From Dissophora ornata (taxonomy: Eukaryota; Mortierellomycota; Mortierellomycetes; Mortierellales; Mortierellaceae), in assembly GCA_025201705.1 (NCBI GenBank), contig MU616642.1, positions 1 to 64,000 on the forward strand: a stretch of 64,000 nt of DNA, read 5' to 3'. The first letter of the stretch is position 1. Each line of letters starts with the position of its first letter. The position numbers and the translations under genes were made by a program. Shown in pieces: positions 23,391 through 34,753 of this stretch. The notes under the pieces were generated by a model. That model made no database searches. It was given only the letters and a program-made list of their open reading frames with translations, and was not told where the DNA came from.

Positions 23391-26300
23391 TTAATTCAAG
23401 GCCGATATTGTTGTTGACGCCATTGCTGAGGAGTAGGAATCATCATGGATCTTATGACCAGGGCTGAGCATGGTCGCGGTAGTGTATGAGAATGCCAAAT
23501 CTGCACTTGCGACGCGGCTCTGTGTATTTGGGATGTTGATATCAGTCTCGTAGTTGTCATACGTGCCACCGTCGGCCTCCTTAATGCACTCCTTGTCCTC
23601 TTTGCTTGGGGTCACGCTTGTGCTGCCTTCTTCGATGGTGTCAACAGAGCTGTTGTCATTGTTATTGTTATTGCAACCGCCATTGTTATGGTAAATATGC
23701 CCTGTTCCGCCACCCAATGCCATGTTCATTTCTGTTGCATGACAATATAATGTTCCTTCGCAATCCCGATCGCTTTTCCCGCAGCCCCGCGTCATCTCTG
23801 TTGCATCTCTGCGCATCTCTCTCTGTTGTGTCTGCGACAGCTGCCTAACTCCGCTTTCGTCCCCGTGGATGTGATAATTATTATTAATATCACTTCTTGT
23901 ACCACAGTTCTCCAACAGACAGGCGTAAACCACGTTGTCATGGTTCTTGTGATCACATTGTAGGCTCGGAATGTTGTCAATGCCAGCTGTATTCCTATCC
24001 TCGGTTGCCTCGCCTTCGCCCTTGTCCCCGTCAACGCTCATTTCATTTGCACCGCCGAGGTGGTGGGCTCTGCCGCCCCCGATGGATTCCATCGAACCTT
24101 GTGTCTTATTATCCGACTCAACCAGCACTGCTCTCTCCTCCTCCCCCACCTCACTACTGAGATGATCCTGTCCTTCTATCGATGTTTGCATCATAATATC
24201 GGTCAAAGCGGCCTGCCGCAGCGGCCGAGAGAGCAAGGCTGGCATGGATGTTGCTCGGTAGGCAAACTGCAGGATATCGTCTTCGCCATCCGAAGGAATG
24301 GTGGAGGGTCGTGTCGACTCTTCGCTCAATGCAGGGATTCCCGGCCAAGATGAGATGCTATATCTATCCCTTGCTCCGCGGAAGTCTGAAGAAGATAAAG
24401 GGGTGGACGCTTCCCTCAATTCCGGGAGAGGAGGGCTATGAAGGCGCATACCATCATTCCGTCCAAAGTCAGTCAGAGTACGCGTCATGTCTGAGCCTAG
24501 CCTTGTCCCTAATTCTCTGTTCGATGACGCGAGTGACCCCCTCCGCCTGCCTGCTAATCTCCGTTGCGCCGTTTCGATTCTTGCAAATATGCGTACCGCA
24601 GGGTCGGAAACTCTTTGTTGGTTTAGGGGTAGAGAGGAAAAGCCAGGGGTATGCGGCTGAGAGGACGATGTTGACAATGGCAATTGCAACTGAGTTGGAG
24701 TTATTAACGCGGATGACTCTTGAGAGTTCATTGGCGAGACCTGTGTTTGGATAGAGCCCACCCCTGAACCTACTCTGTTTTGCCTTGGTTGTGAAAGAAC
24801 GGGCAACAACGATGGTCCACGACTATGGCCATTGGCGCGAAGGGGCGTCAAAGCCGAATTAATTGGTCGATCAGGCAACTGAAGAGCGGTGTGCACAGAG
24901 TTTGGCCGAGAGAGCGAGGATGGCAAAGGAAAGGACGGTCGAGGCGGATTCGAGGGTGGAGAAAACAATGCGCCCATATTACTTGAAAGAATATCACCAC
25001 CTGTATCAACCTCATTAATTATGCTCTCCCTTTGCCCCTGTGACCACTGGGCTCCTGTCGTGGATGCTGTGAGCGATACGTCTGGCATAGGACTTGTCTC
25101 TATCACATTAAAGAGTGTGTTTGTCTGCGCATCGGCCCTCAACAGTGAGGGCGAATTGATCGAGGGAGATAGAGTGAGTGCTGGCATGAATCCATGAAGT
25201 CTCTCTGCGAGCGCAGCTCTTGTTTCTCGCATGACAGGTGTATGCGACCGGCGAGTATATTCTTGCACGGAAGCAACGTCAGGATGACGAGGAATCAAGG
25301 GCGGTGCCGAACCTCGCGTGAAAACAGGTTCACTCGAGTAGCGAGTGTTGTCTGTGGTTGAAAGTGACACCTATCAGGTGTGAGAAAGATATTAATATCG
25401 ATCCTCTTTTCCTTTCAGCGGCTTTAACCCCTGTCATCATCCCTGTTGATATCCTTTTCACTGATCTCCTTACCCCTCTCCAGAAATGTCGAACCACAGG
25501 AATCTGGGCTAGTTTCCACAGTTCAGCGGGATCTTCAACAAAGCAGCACATAGCGTTCAGCACAGGCATCAAACTGCAAACTTCGCGGATTGGTATCGCG
25601 AGCTGTCGAGTCGCCTCCCGAAACGACTCATGATTTCGTACAGCGCCATCATGGTTTGTACATGGCTCAACAAATTGAACAAAGATGGTTGGTGGTACAG
25701 GGCTGTCGGCCATGATGCTCGTTCTTGAGGAGTGGCCGAGACTGTTCCTTTCCCACGAATCAAAGGCGCTCGTCGAGTTCGAGGATAGCAGCGTCGGCAA
25801 CGAAGGCAAGTCTGAAGTCGAGGAGAGGGACGATGGCCATACCATATTTGAGAGTCTTGGCCTCGAGCGAGGGAGGCGGTGTTGCCCTGGCTGCCCTGGC
25901 TGCCCTGGCTGTCTATGAGCATGGAAGCTTCGATGATGATGTCGCCCTGAATTCGTTGCCTCCGGATTAGCCAGTGGTCGGTCAGTCTGCAGTGCGGTGT
26001 CAAGACTGGTCCCAAGAGTGTTGGGTATATCTGGTACTGCTGTCTGCAATTCTGGTGCTCTGAGATTGTGGCCTGCGGCAACACGCTGAGCTTGGTATTG
26101 CACGTGCTGCTCCTGTCTTACGCGCCGTTCCTGCCTTTGTTGTTGAAGTCTCTCGTAGATAGCCGTCTGTCGCTCGAACTCTAACCTCCTCTGCTGATCC
26201 AGTTCGTCGTCATTATTAGAACTCGAGCGTGGAATGGAGCGGCTAGCTTGGCTATTAACTGCACTTCTGGAGTTTTCGGAGACTGCCGTAGCAATAGCGA

Positions 26301-26724
26301 CTTGTTGAGCCTCCTGCGACATTGTTCCGTTGCGCATATCACCTTGTTGCTGTTGTTGTTGTTGCTGTTGTTGTTGTTGCTGCTGGTAGTGCCGAAACAA
26401 TGCGCTGGGCCTTGGTGATTCGATTGAAGAGAGCGAATGCTGGTCATATTCCGCGGGCAGATCCGCTGTGTGTTCATATCTGCCATGAATCGACCTTTGC
26501 TGCTGCAGTGGACGTTGCAGTTGATGTCGGTGCAATGGTTGAGGTTCAAGGTGTTGCTGCCGGAGCGTCTGATAGTGCTGGGTAAGCCGTCTATGCGGGT
26601 GACGAGGTGGCAGCGTTGGGGGCACTACTGATGAAGTGTTTGGTTGCGCTCCTGAGTGATGATCGTTAGAGAGAAGTGTTGGCGCCGAGTCTTCCTCAAA
26701 GTCCAAAAAGACAGGGATTCCCAT
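23391..26724 (-). CDS. Large polyQ/low-complexity protein, unknown function
   Basis: Two exons: 25429-26724 and 23391-25370. The intron of 58 nt (GTTAAA donor, GATAG acceptor) is phase 0; 1091 aa. The N-terminus is Gln/His/Arg-rich, with a run of about 14 Gln (26343-26384) and a long charged Gln/Arg stretch that may be helical. Residues about 355-430 are the only compact, non-repetitive part: a helical-looking segment containing R-Q-L-A-I-P-I-R-E-V, a double Cys (M-C-C-F) and F-W-R-G-V-R-R-S-V-K-R, broken by the intron just afterwards. The remainder is Ser/Pro/Thr-rich, then Asn/Asp-rich. A tandem Pro-Gly-Gln repeat lies near 25882-25912. Such architecture is common in fungal transcriptional or signalling regulators, but no DNA-binding or catalytic domain is visible. 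Confidence 0.75.
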
Positions 26725-27802
26725 GATGATTAACGATCAGTATTTCTTGGCAGTGTATACGAAAATATGTTACTATCTTTCAATGTAGAAACGAACGTGA
26801 GGTGTCTGGAGTGCTGCGAACGAAAAGGTTCCCCGCCTGGAGCTGAAGGATGAAAAAGATGGTCAAAAAGGACAATCCACGGGCTGGTTATATACTTGAT
26901 TGTTTGGTGAACTCGTTTCAGAATCAAAAGGGGCTCGAAGGAGTCTAGGCAGCGAACAAACCAAAAGAGAACAAACAAGAGCTGGATAGCGGTGGAGTCA
27001 GGGATCGTAGCAAGGAGTGGTCCCGCAAAAAGCAAGGATCATAGACTGCCTGCATGAATGAAGGAATGACCCCCCTCTGTGCGCCTGTGAAGTGCACGCA
27101 CCGTCTCGTCAGTGCACTTGCGGGTAGTTCCTGCATCCATGCACCGGATGTTTTATGTCTATTTTATTCCATATCTCATGACATGTCCTGACGTTACTGG
27201 TTTAGAAGACGCGCCATGCAGTCTACGGAAGTTGTGGCACTCGTCTGGCATCCAGAGCAATAAGCTGATGTATACTATGTAATAATATTGGTCCTTGTCA
27301 CCGTACGTACTAGACACTTACGACATCAACAAAGTTAATTGCAAACACGCACGACACGTTCATCCTTGTGTGTCTGTGTACTGTGCCTGGAGCGCGCCGC
27401 AGCGCGCCAGATGGTTCAGCGAGGATCGCATCCCGTTTAGGATATCATCTGGTCTGTCTTGTTGGACGGGTGGATGAGGTGATGCTCTCTCTTTCTCTGC
27501 AATTTTTCGAAACACGCCAGACAGGGAGACAACAAAGAAGCAGGCTAACTGAAGTGAGCATGTGCCGTGGGTGACCCAACAGAAGAGGTTCTCATTTCTA
27601 GACATGCCTAGATATTGCACAACGATGACTCTTTTTTTTTTAGAAGAAAGATTCGCAACTGGCATTGTGGAGTTACGAAAAGACCAGGGCGCAGCACACT
27701 CACTCACCCACTCGCACCCACGCACACGCACATGTACACACCCACACGGTCGCCCTCGTCTGGGGTTCTTGGGGTTGCCAAAGGAACTATGACGATACTG
27801 CC

Positions 27803-27803
<1 letters not shown>
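26725..27803. other. Intergenic, part of a divergent promoter region
   Basis: Upstream of the polyQ gene (minus strand) and, further right, the fungalysin (plus strand). No gene was recognised. Confidence 0.5.

Positions 27804-27862
<59 letters not shown>
27804..27862. repeat. (GA)n microsatellite
   Basis: About 29 GA dinucleotides in the divergent intergenic region, continuing into the minisatellite to the right. Confidence 0.95.
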
Positions 27863-27866
<4 letters not shown>

Positions 27867-27950
27867 AAGAGCGAGATATAGAAAGAGCGAGATATAGAAA
27901 GAGCGAGATATAGAAAGAGTGAGAGATAGAGAGCGAGAGATAGAGAGAGA
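27861..27950. repeat. 16-bp minisatellite
   Basis: Four near-identical units of GATATAGAAAGAGCGA (the first two bases shorter, the fourth with GTGA), then degenerate GAGAGATAGAGAGCGA-type copies. Confidence 0.85.
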
Positions 27951-28348
27951 ACGGGACGTGCTACCTTCAGTGAGAGATAGGAGACACGCCATATCGAAGG
28001 AATACGGGAAAGCGAGAGAGGGCATCGTTCTATAGGATGACAGGAACCGAAGGCCCGCTCCCGTGCCGTATGCTTCTGTCCCTTGCAGTCGTTCGATGAC
28101 TCGCCCCGACAACACTCTCCGCGATTCGTCCCTTGCGTTGCCAGCTCTGCAGACATGGGTCACACGGCACAAACAGCCGCCCAATGACAACGGGACTACT
28201 GCAGTATAGACTAATAATACAAATGAATGAATACAGCGAATATTGTTGCTGCAACAATGGTTCATACATATTTCTGCTGCGTGTGATCACTTGACCTGGA
28301 GCGAGCATGTTAAGGTTCAACCTTTTCTGTGCCTTGCTGTTGCTTTGT

Positions 28349-28355
28349 TATAAAA
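28349..28355 (+). promoter_or_regulatory. TATA box of the fungalysin gene
   Basis: TATAAAA about 205 nt upstream of the ATG at 28561, followed by a CT-rich leader. Confidence 0.6.
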
Positions 28356-28560
28356 GAACCGCCACCGGTCGGTCCTTCTCTTTTCTCTAATTCCATTCAT
28401 CAAACCACATTCCACTTCTCATTCCGCTACACCCTTCGTCAACACCTTTTTATTTTATTATATTTTACCACCTTTTGTTTATTGTATTCCTCATTTGTGA
28501 TAATTGTGATAAATTTAGTTCCCAAAAAACAGTAACAACAGAGACATCCCGCAGGACACC

Positions 28561-30970
28561 ATGAAGATCACCAAGACCCAGTCCTACTCGCTTGTCGCTG
28601 CCGTGCTTGCCGTCGCAACCACTGTGTCTGCCCACAGAGCCCGCGTCCAGCCCTTCGGCCCTGAACTTGGCCACAAGGAGTACCTTACTCCCGCCTCCTT
28701 GTCGCCCTCGAGCTGGGGCAGCAGCCTTGTCGGCCACAGAGCCAACGATGTCTTCTTCACCGGTTCTGCTGCGGACCCAGAGAGGGTCGCGCTGGATTTC
28801 GTGGAGCAAAAGTTGACTACCTCGGACTACATCGTGAAGAATGCTTACACCTCTAAGCACAATGGTGTTACGCACGTCTACTTGCGTCAGCGCATCGATG
28901 GCCTTGAGGTCGTCAATGGCGATATCAATGTTAACGTCGACAAGCACGGTAACGTTATCTCCTACGGAGACTCGTTCTTCAAGGGCGACAGCCAGAAAAA
29001 ATCTCTGACGATCAAGGAGTGGATCAAGAAGGAGGCAGAGTCCTTCCATGAGCAGGGTCGCCAGCTCTCATTTGGCGGATGGAGACACCGCACCCAGGTA
29101 TGAACACATGTTTGCTTCCTTGCATCCTATCTCTTTCTTTGCTTTATCTCCGTATCTCCGTGTTATTCGCCATGAACGCGGTTTACAGCAATATTATCTC
29201 CTACTCATTTCTTGGCATGCTCCGTGCACGTCACGCCCTGCTTGCTTGTGAAATGACACTTTCCATGCGTCTCTTGTGCGCGCCCCCTTTTCCATCCTTC
29301 ACCCTCGTTTGCTCCCATTTGCCCCCTATTGCGCCATACTGCCCATTTCTGATGATTATGAACACGGCTCTGCTATAGTGCTGAAGACTAATTAATCTGT
29401 TCATTTTACTTTACAATAGCGCAATCAGGAGGAGTTTGATGCTCCTGAATCCAAGGCCACCCTTTCGCCCCAGGAAGCGCTTCTCTCATTTGCTCGCTAC
29501 CTCAATGTCGAGATCCCTCGTCCCGAAGACATGGACATTATCTCGACGAATTCTCTCCGCTCCGATAAGGTTGAGGTCGTCATGACCAACTGCCCCCTCA
29601 CCGAGAACGGCGAGGTCCCTGTCGCCCAGGCCTACATCCAGACCGAGGATGGTACACTCGAGCTCGTCTATGACTTCCAAGTCGAGATGAAGGACACTGA
29701 CAATTGGTTCCACGTCCAGGTCAACGCTGAGACCGGTAAGGTCATGCAGGTTGTCGACTGGGTTTCGGATGCCTCCTACAACGTCTACCCCATGGGAGTT
29801 AACGATCCTGAGGATGGCAAGCGCAAGCTCCTCAAGGACCCTCACCACCCTCCAGCCTCGCCTCTCGGCTGGAACCGTCAGTCCCAGAACAAGAACTTCA
29901 CCACTACCATTGGTAACAATGTCTTCGCTGGCGAGAACCGCAGAAACGGCAACGACTGGCAGAACAACCCCAAGCCTGAGGGCAAGGTTGGCAAGGATGG
30001 AGAACTCGTCTTTGACTTCAAGATTGACTTAGAAAAGGATCCTGAGACCTACGTGGATGCTGCGGTGACCAACCTGTTCTACTGGAACAACCAGGTCCAC
30101 GATGTCTTCCACCACTACGGCTTCGATGAGGAGTCCGGAAACTTCCAGGAGAACAACTTTGGACGTGGTGGTTTGGGCAACGATGCCGTCATTGCTAATG
30201 CTCAAGACGGATCTGGATATAACAATGCTAACTTCGCCACCCCACCAGATGGTCAACACGGCAAGATGCGTATGTATGTCTGGGACGTTACTGAGATCGC
30301 GCGTGACGGTGATCTGGAGAGTGGCATCATTATCCACGAGTATGCCCACGGTATCTCGACCCGTTTGACCGGTGGTCCCTCTAATTCGGGCTGTCTCGGA
30401 TGGGGCGAGGCTGGCGGCATGGGTGAGGGCTGGGGTGACTTCTTTGCCACCATGTTCCGTCAGAAGAAGCACCACGACTATGAGTCTGAGTTTGACATGG
30501 GTTCGTACGCAAATGGTGGTCAGGGCATTCGACGCTTCCCGTACTCGACTTCGCTCACCACCAACCCCGAGACTTTCAAGGTCATGGACGGCCCAGCCTA
30601 CTGGGGCGTGCACGCCAAGGGTGAGGTCTGGGCCGAGATGCTCTTTGAGGTCTACCAGAACCTGCACCTGCGCCTGCCATTCACCGAGGAATGGTACACG
30701 GAGGACAAGACCAGCTATGCCAACACGCTCGTCTTGCAGCTGGTCGTTGATGGCTTGAAGTTGCAGCCCTGCACGCCCTCATTCATCCAGGCCCGTGATG
30801 CCATTATCCAGGCAGAGAAGATCTTGACCGACGGCGAGTACCACTGCGATATCTGGAGAGCCTTCTCCAAGCGTGGTTTGGGTCCCAAGGCCAAGGTCGT
30901 CGGTGCCAACTCGCCTTTCGGAAGCGTTCGCACTGAGAGCTTTGAATTGCCCAAGGCTTGTGACGAGTAG
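28561..30970 (+). CDS. Fungalysin, secreted zinc metalloprotease (peptidase family M36)
   Basis: Two exons: 28561-29097 and 29420-30970; the intron (GTATGA donor, ACAATAG acceptor) is phase 0; 695 aa. A signal peptide covers residues 1-24 or so. The following 200-250 residues are the FTP-type propeptide that inhibits and assists folding, including a D-G-L-E-V-V-N-G block. The catalytic domain carries H-E-Y-A-H at about 485-489 (two zinc-binding His and catalytic Glu), then the third ligand Glu in a G-E-A-G-G-M-G-E-G-W motif. Family members are secreted endoproteases that degrade extracellular protein (known). Codon use is strongly C-ending, like the Git1-like permease gene, suggesting high expression. 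The larger intron of 322 nt is unusual for this window. Confidence 0.96.
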
Positions 30971-31198
30971 AGAATCCGATACCCTACCTCCTTCCGCTTC
31001 TCATCCCTCTGTTGTACACATGATTGATTCATGACCCTTCGTTGATATATCGATATTATCTTATTCTTTTTTGTATATCTATGGTTATTTTGTAGTTTCT
31101 AGTCGCCTTTTCGCTCGTTCTGTTTATAGTATTAAAGAAAGCACCATAGTGCTTGTCAAAACTAGCAGTGTGAATGGACACGATCAAAAGAGCTGGGT
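30971..31198. other. 3' flank of the fungalysin gene
   Basis: T-rich 3' region; no gene. Confidence 0.5.
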
Positions 31199-31890
31199 TC
31201 AAACGAATGTAGAACGATGTTGACGAGGAAGATGATGACGAGAGGAGGACCTTATTGCGGCCGCAGTCTGAGGCCCCGCTACCTGCTGGCGGGTGCTTGT
31301 GAGGCGCGCTTGTCGGAACTTCAGGTCAAGGACGAAACCGATGTGTTTTATGGTGGGTACTGTGGACCGCAAGTCAAGCATCAAGTCATGACAGGAAGAG
31401 ACGATTGTTTCTTCACTATCACACATGTGAGCTGCATCTCTTGAACGAAAGTATTGTACATGTCGTTGAGCCAGATCTGGATAGCCCACGAGACACAAGT
31501 TTCTCCCAGAGGATGGTTGTTGTGGGACATGGTTGAATTTGTCAGAGATATCGTAGTGGAGGCCAAATTTGTATTTTGCTGGTACCCTGGCGAGTAGCCT
31601 CGGCATCGGGGGAAGGCTTAACTTTGGTGCCTTTATACCTTTATATGTATATTGATGTTCCTATAGTCCACCATAGGGCGGACGGTATGGTCCGGCTTCG
31701 GGACGCCGAACCATGGCAAGGTTACTCGGGGCAGCAAGACGCACTTTTTATATATTGCTGCCGCAGTTTGGAGCAGGAGGGTTGCAAAGGGGGTCATCCG
31801 GGTGGAGGTGTGTTTAGCGGGATATCTTAGGCTTTGGCTCTGCATGGGACTTGTTATGGAGTCCTTCGGTGACCCGCATGTTATGTGCAT
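31199..31890 (-). pseudogene. Ty3/gypsy reverse transcriptase relic
   Basis: On the minus strand a frame ending near 31633 contains F-G-V-P-K-P-D-x-T-V-R-P-M-V-D-Y-R-N-I-N, the conserved 'VxKxDGxxRxxVDYRxLN' block of gypsy reverse transcriptases. It continues in another frame (31199-31606) with a P-R-L-L-A-R-V-x-A-K segment and an L-x-Y-D-I-S-D-K-F-N-H-V block. A third frame (31381-31566) gives W-L-N-D-M-Y-N-T-F-V-Q-E-M, matching the segment before the catalytic YxDD. The pieces lie in the right order but are separated by stops and frameshifts, so this is a dead fragment. No LTRs, integrase or protease were identified. Confidence 0.72.
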
Positions 31891-33019
31891 GTAGCGGGGC
31901 GCGAACCGCCGGAGAATGCACGATGTCAGTGCTTTTTAACCTTGAAGGGGGACTGGGCTTTGTACCGCTGTTAATCAACTAGTTCGGCGACATCTTTGGT
32001 GGGTGCTGGTGGCGGTGGGATCCGTGCCACTGAACCGAAATTAGAGACGCACAGTAATTTGGTGAAACACGCGAGACACCGCCACTTGGAAGGGAACACC
32101 ATTGGGCTCATCCAAACCTCAGGGGAACGATATTGTTTTTTGCGTCTTATTCATGGGCTGAGGCAAAAACTTGGGCACACCAAGAAAGTAAGCGAGGGCA
32201 GATGATCGCTCGCCACGCCGAGGAAAAACAGTGATTGCGGGAAAGTGCAATTCTAGAGGAACCGGTTTTTTTTTGTATTTTTGCAGTGAGGGTTAGGCTC
32301 ACAGGCGATTTTGTTGCGGCAGTAATCTTTTGGAGTAGGAATAAAAACTACATTTGGACGTCTACCGGGGGCTGGACTCGATTTTTTTTAAGTTTCCCGA
32401 GCACAAGTCCAGGTAGACTGTTGCCGGGTGAAGAGGTGATTTTAACCGGAAAGACAAGTGCTGCAGAGGACAATGTGATGGTCTCCAACAACACAACAAC
32501 AACAACACAACAACAGCACTCCTGTTGTAGCGTGATCCTCGACCGTCCTTTCCTTTGGGGCTTTTGTTTTCATGTTGCGCTCTCCTCCTCTCGCGTTTGT
32601 TTGTCTTTGACAGGAGAGATGCTCAACAATACACATAATCGGACAATTGGTTGTTTGCGACATATTCCCTCCTCGAACCCTGTCTGTTGCACCAACCAAC
32701 ATTGATTGCTCCTCGTGTTCCTAGCCTTCTATTCTTTTAATATCCACGCATCCTCATCTCCTCTCTCTCTCGCAACCAAGTCCAAATCTCTTGTTCTCTC
32801 TCTCTCTCTCTTCACCCACTGCGGTACCCCCTTCAATCCCTTCCTTTGGAGCTGGTTCGTTACCTGGCCTTTGCCTCAGTCCTCCTTTCCAAAAACAACA
32901 AAAAGGATTCGGCCCTCATCTAAACCTCTCATCCATTCATGCTCATTCAACTCTCATTCAACTAGATCTCTTCTCCTTTTGACGAATATCACCACATCCT
33001 ACAAATAACAAGCACAACC
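31891..33019. other. Intergenic; possible further retroelement debris, then bestrophin promoter
   Basis: 31891-32400 gives only broken frames on either strand and may be more of the retroelement. From about 32570 the plus strand is CT-rich, the promoter and leader of the bestrophin-like gene. Confidence 0.4.
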
Positions 33020-34753
33020 ATGCCTCGCAAGTTCGGCACGACGCAGATATCTTCCAAATGGCCATTGATGCTCCGACTGAAGGGCACAGTCATACTCTCT
33101 ATTTGGTGGCAAGTTCTCCTCATGGGCATTTTTTCTGCTGTTGTCTTTGTGATACACAGGTACTCAAGCTGGAAGATGAACTACTCGCTGGTAAGCATCC
33201 AGTGTCAACGAAAAAATGATGCGCATTAATGACATCCTCCCTCGCTTCAAATGAGCAAGCATTGGGAGGGGGTTATTTATCTGCTAGTGCGAATTGTCTG
33301 ACACGTCGCGACCTCTTTTTTGTCTGTTCCTGAATGTTCCTCTCCCCATTTATGAAAACCCAAAATAAAATAGTCCCTGGTCTCGGTGATGGGAATGGTT
33401 GTCTCACTGCTCCTGGTTTTCCGCACCAACACCGGTAAGCTGCAGCTGAACAATTGCCCACGGTTTACTCGGGATTTGGTGCAAAATTTGAACGCCCCCA
33501 TGTCCCCTGTCGATATTTCTATTCGCTTTTGTGCCAGGACCTTGTCACTCACGTGCCTATTCACTCAAATTCTAATAGCCTACGACCGTTACTGGGAAGG
33601 ACGTCGTCTCTGGTCCCAGATGACGCTCTGTATTCGCAACCTGACCCGCGGCATTTGGGTCTGCGTCGCCGAGACTGAGACCCGCGATCTGCTTGAGAAA
33701 AAGTCGGCCATCAACCTGCTAGTTGCGTTTGCGTTTGCAACCAAGCATTATCTGCGCGAAGAGTACGGCTACGACTATGACGACATGGTCCATTTGTTGG
33801 CCCATATTCCAAAGTACTCAATCCCGGTCTCGACCCAGCCTATTAACTGGCAAGATGATGCCCCCGCGCCGCTCGAGTCCCTCCAGCAGCAGTCGCCTCA
33901 GCAAAATGATGGATACTTGTCCGAAAAGTCTGCAAACCAGCAGGTTGCGGGTGCATCCTCTAACATTAGCCTGGGGAGACCCAGCATGTCGAATACCCGG
34001 ACCCGTCGTCACCAGGCCAAGAAACAGGCCCTCGCGTTTGACTGTTTGACGCCAACCAACATCCCCATAGAACTGTCGTTCTATATTGGAAGCTACATCA
34101 AGGCCTGTAGCACCAAAGGCAAACTTGACCCCCCAACTTTGACAATGATGAACAACGCCATGGTTTCGCTCGTCGACTGCTTGACTGGATTCGAACGTAT
34201 CTTGCGCACACCTATTCCTTTGGCTTATTCGATCCACTTGCACCATGCCACATGGATCTACCTCCTCTCGCTGCCCTTCCAGCTAGTTGCAAACATGGAC
34301 GAGGTGATGATCCCAGCCGTCATGCTGGCTTCGTTTACGTTATTGGGGATCTTGGGAATCGGTTATGAGATCGAGAACCCCTTCAATGACGATTACAACG
34401 ATCTTCCATTGGATGATTTCTGCAAGGTCATTCAGGCTGAGGTCGACTCGATGGTTGCAAACCGCGCTCCAGTGCCTTCTGAATGGATTTTTTCAGAAAG
34501 TAACTATCCTTTAGCGAACTCGGATCTATCGGCTAAGGAGCTGTCATCGATGACTCTGGATCAGGTCCATAAGTTGATGGAGGCGGATACTTCACCGATC
34601 CAAAACGTGGGATACTCGAGGTCTGTGAACGGTAACAGCAACAATAGTCCTTTGGCTGTGGCGCCAGTTCAGGTGGGTCCATCGATCGTCGTTGATATGT
34701 CTCCATCGCCATCAGGAACCAAGTTGACGAAGGTCAACAGCAGGACGCCATAA
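33020..34753 (+). CDS. Bestrophin-like anion channel (bestrophin/UPF0187 family)
   Basis: Three exons: 33020-33190, 33374-33434 and 33579-34753; 468 aa. Phases 0 and 1 close. The family forms pentameric chloride or anion channels (known). Visible hallmarks: an N-terminal hydrophobic pair, then F-R-T-N-T-A-Y-D-R-Y-W-E-G-R, created exactly across the second junction, and later the P-x-P-L-A-Y-x-x-H segment, a membrane helix pair, and E-I-E-N-P-F-N-D-D-Y-N-D-L-P-L-D-D. A Gln/Ser/Asn-rich insert lies at about 170-250 and a low-complexity tail follows residue 400. Location in plasma or internal membrane cannot be told. Confidence 0.93.
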
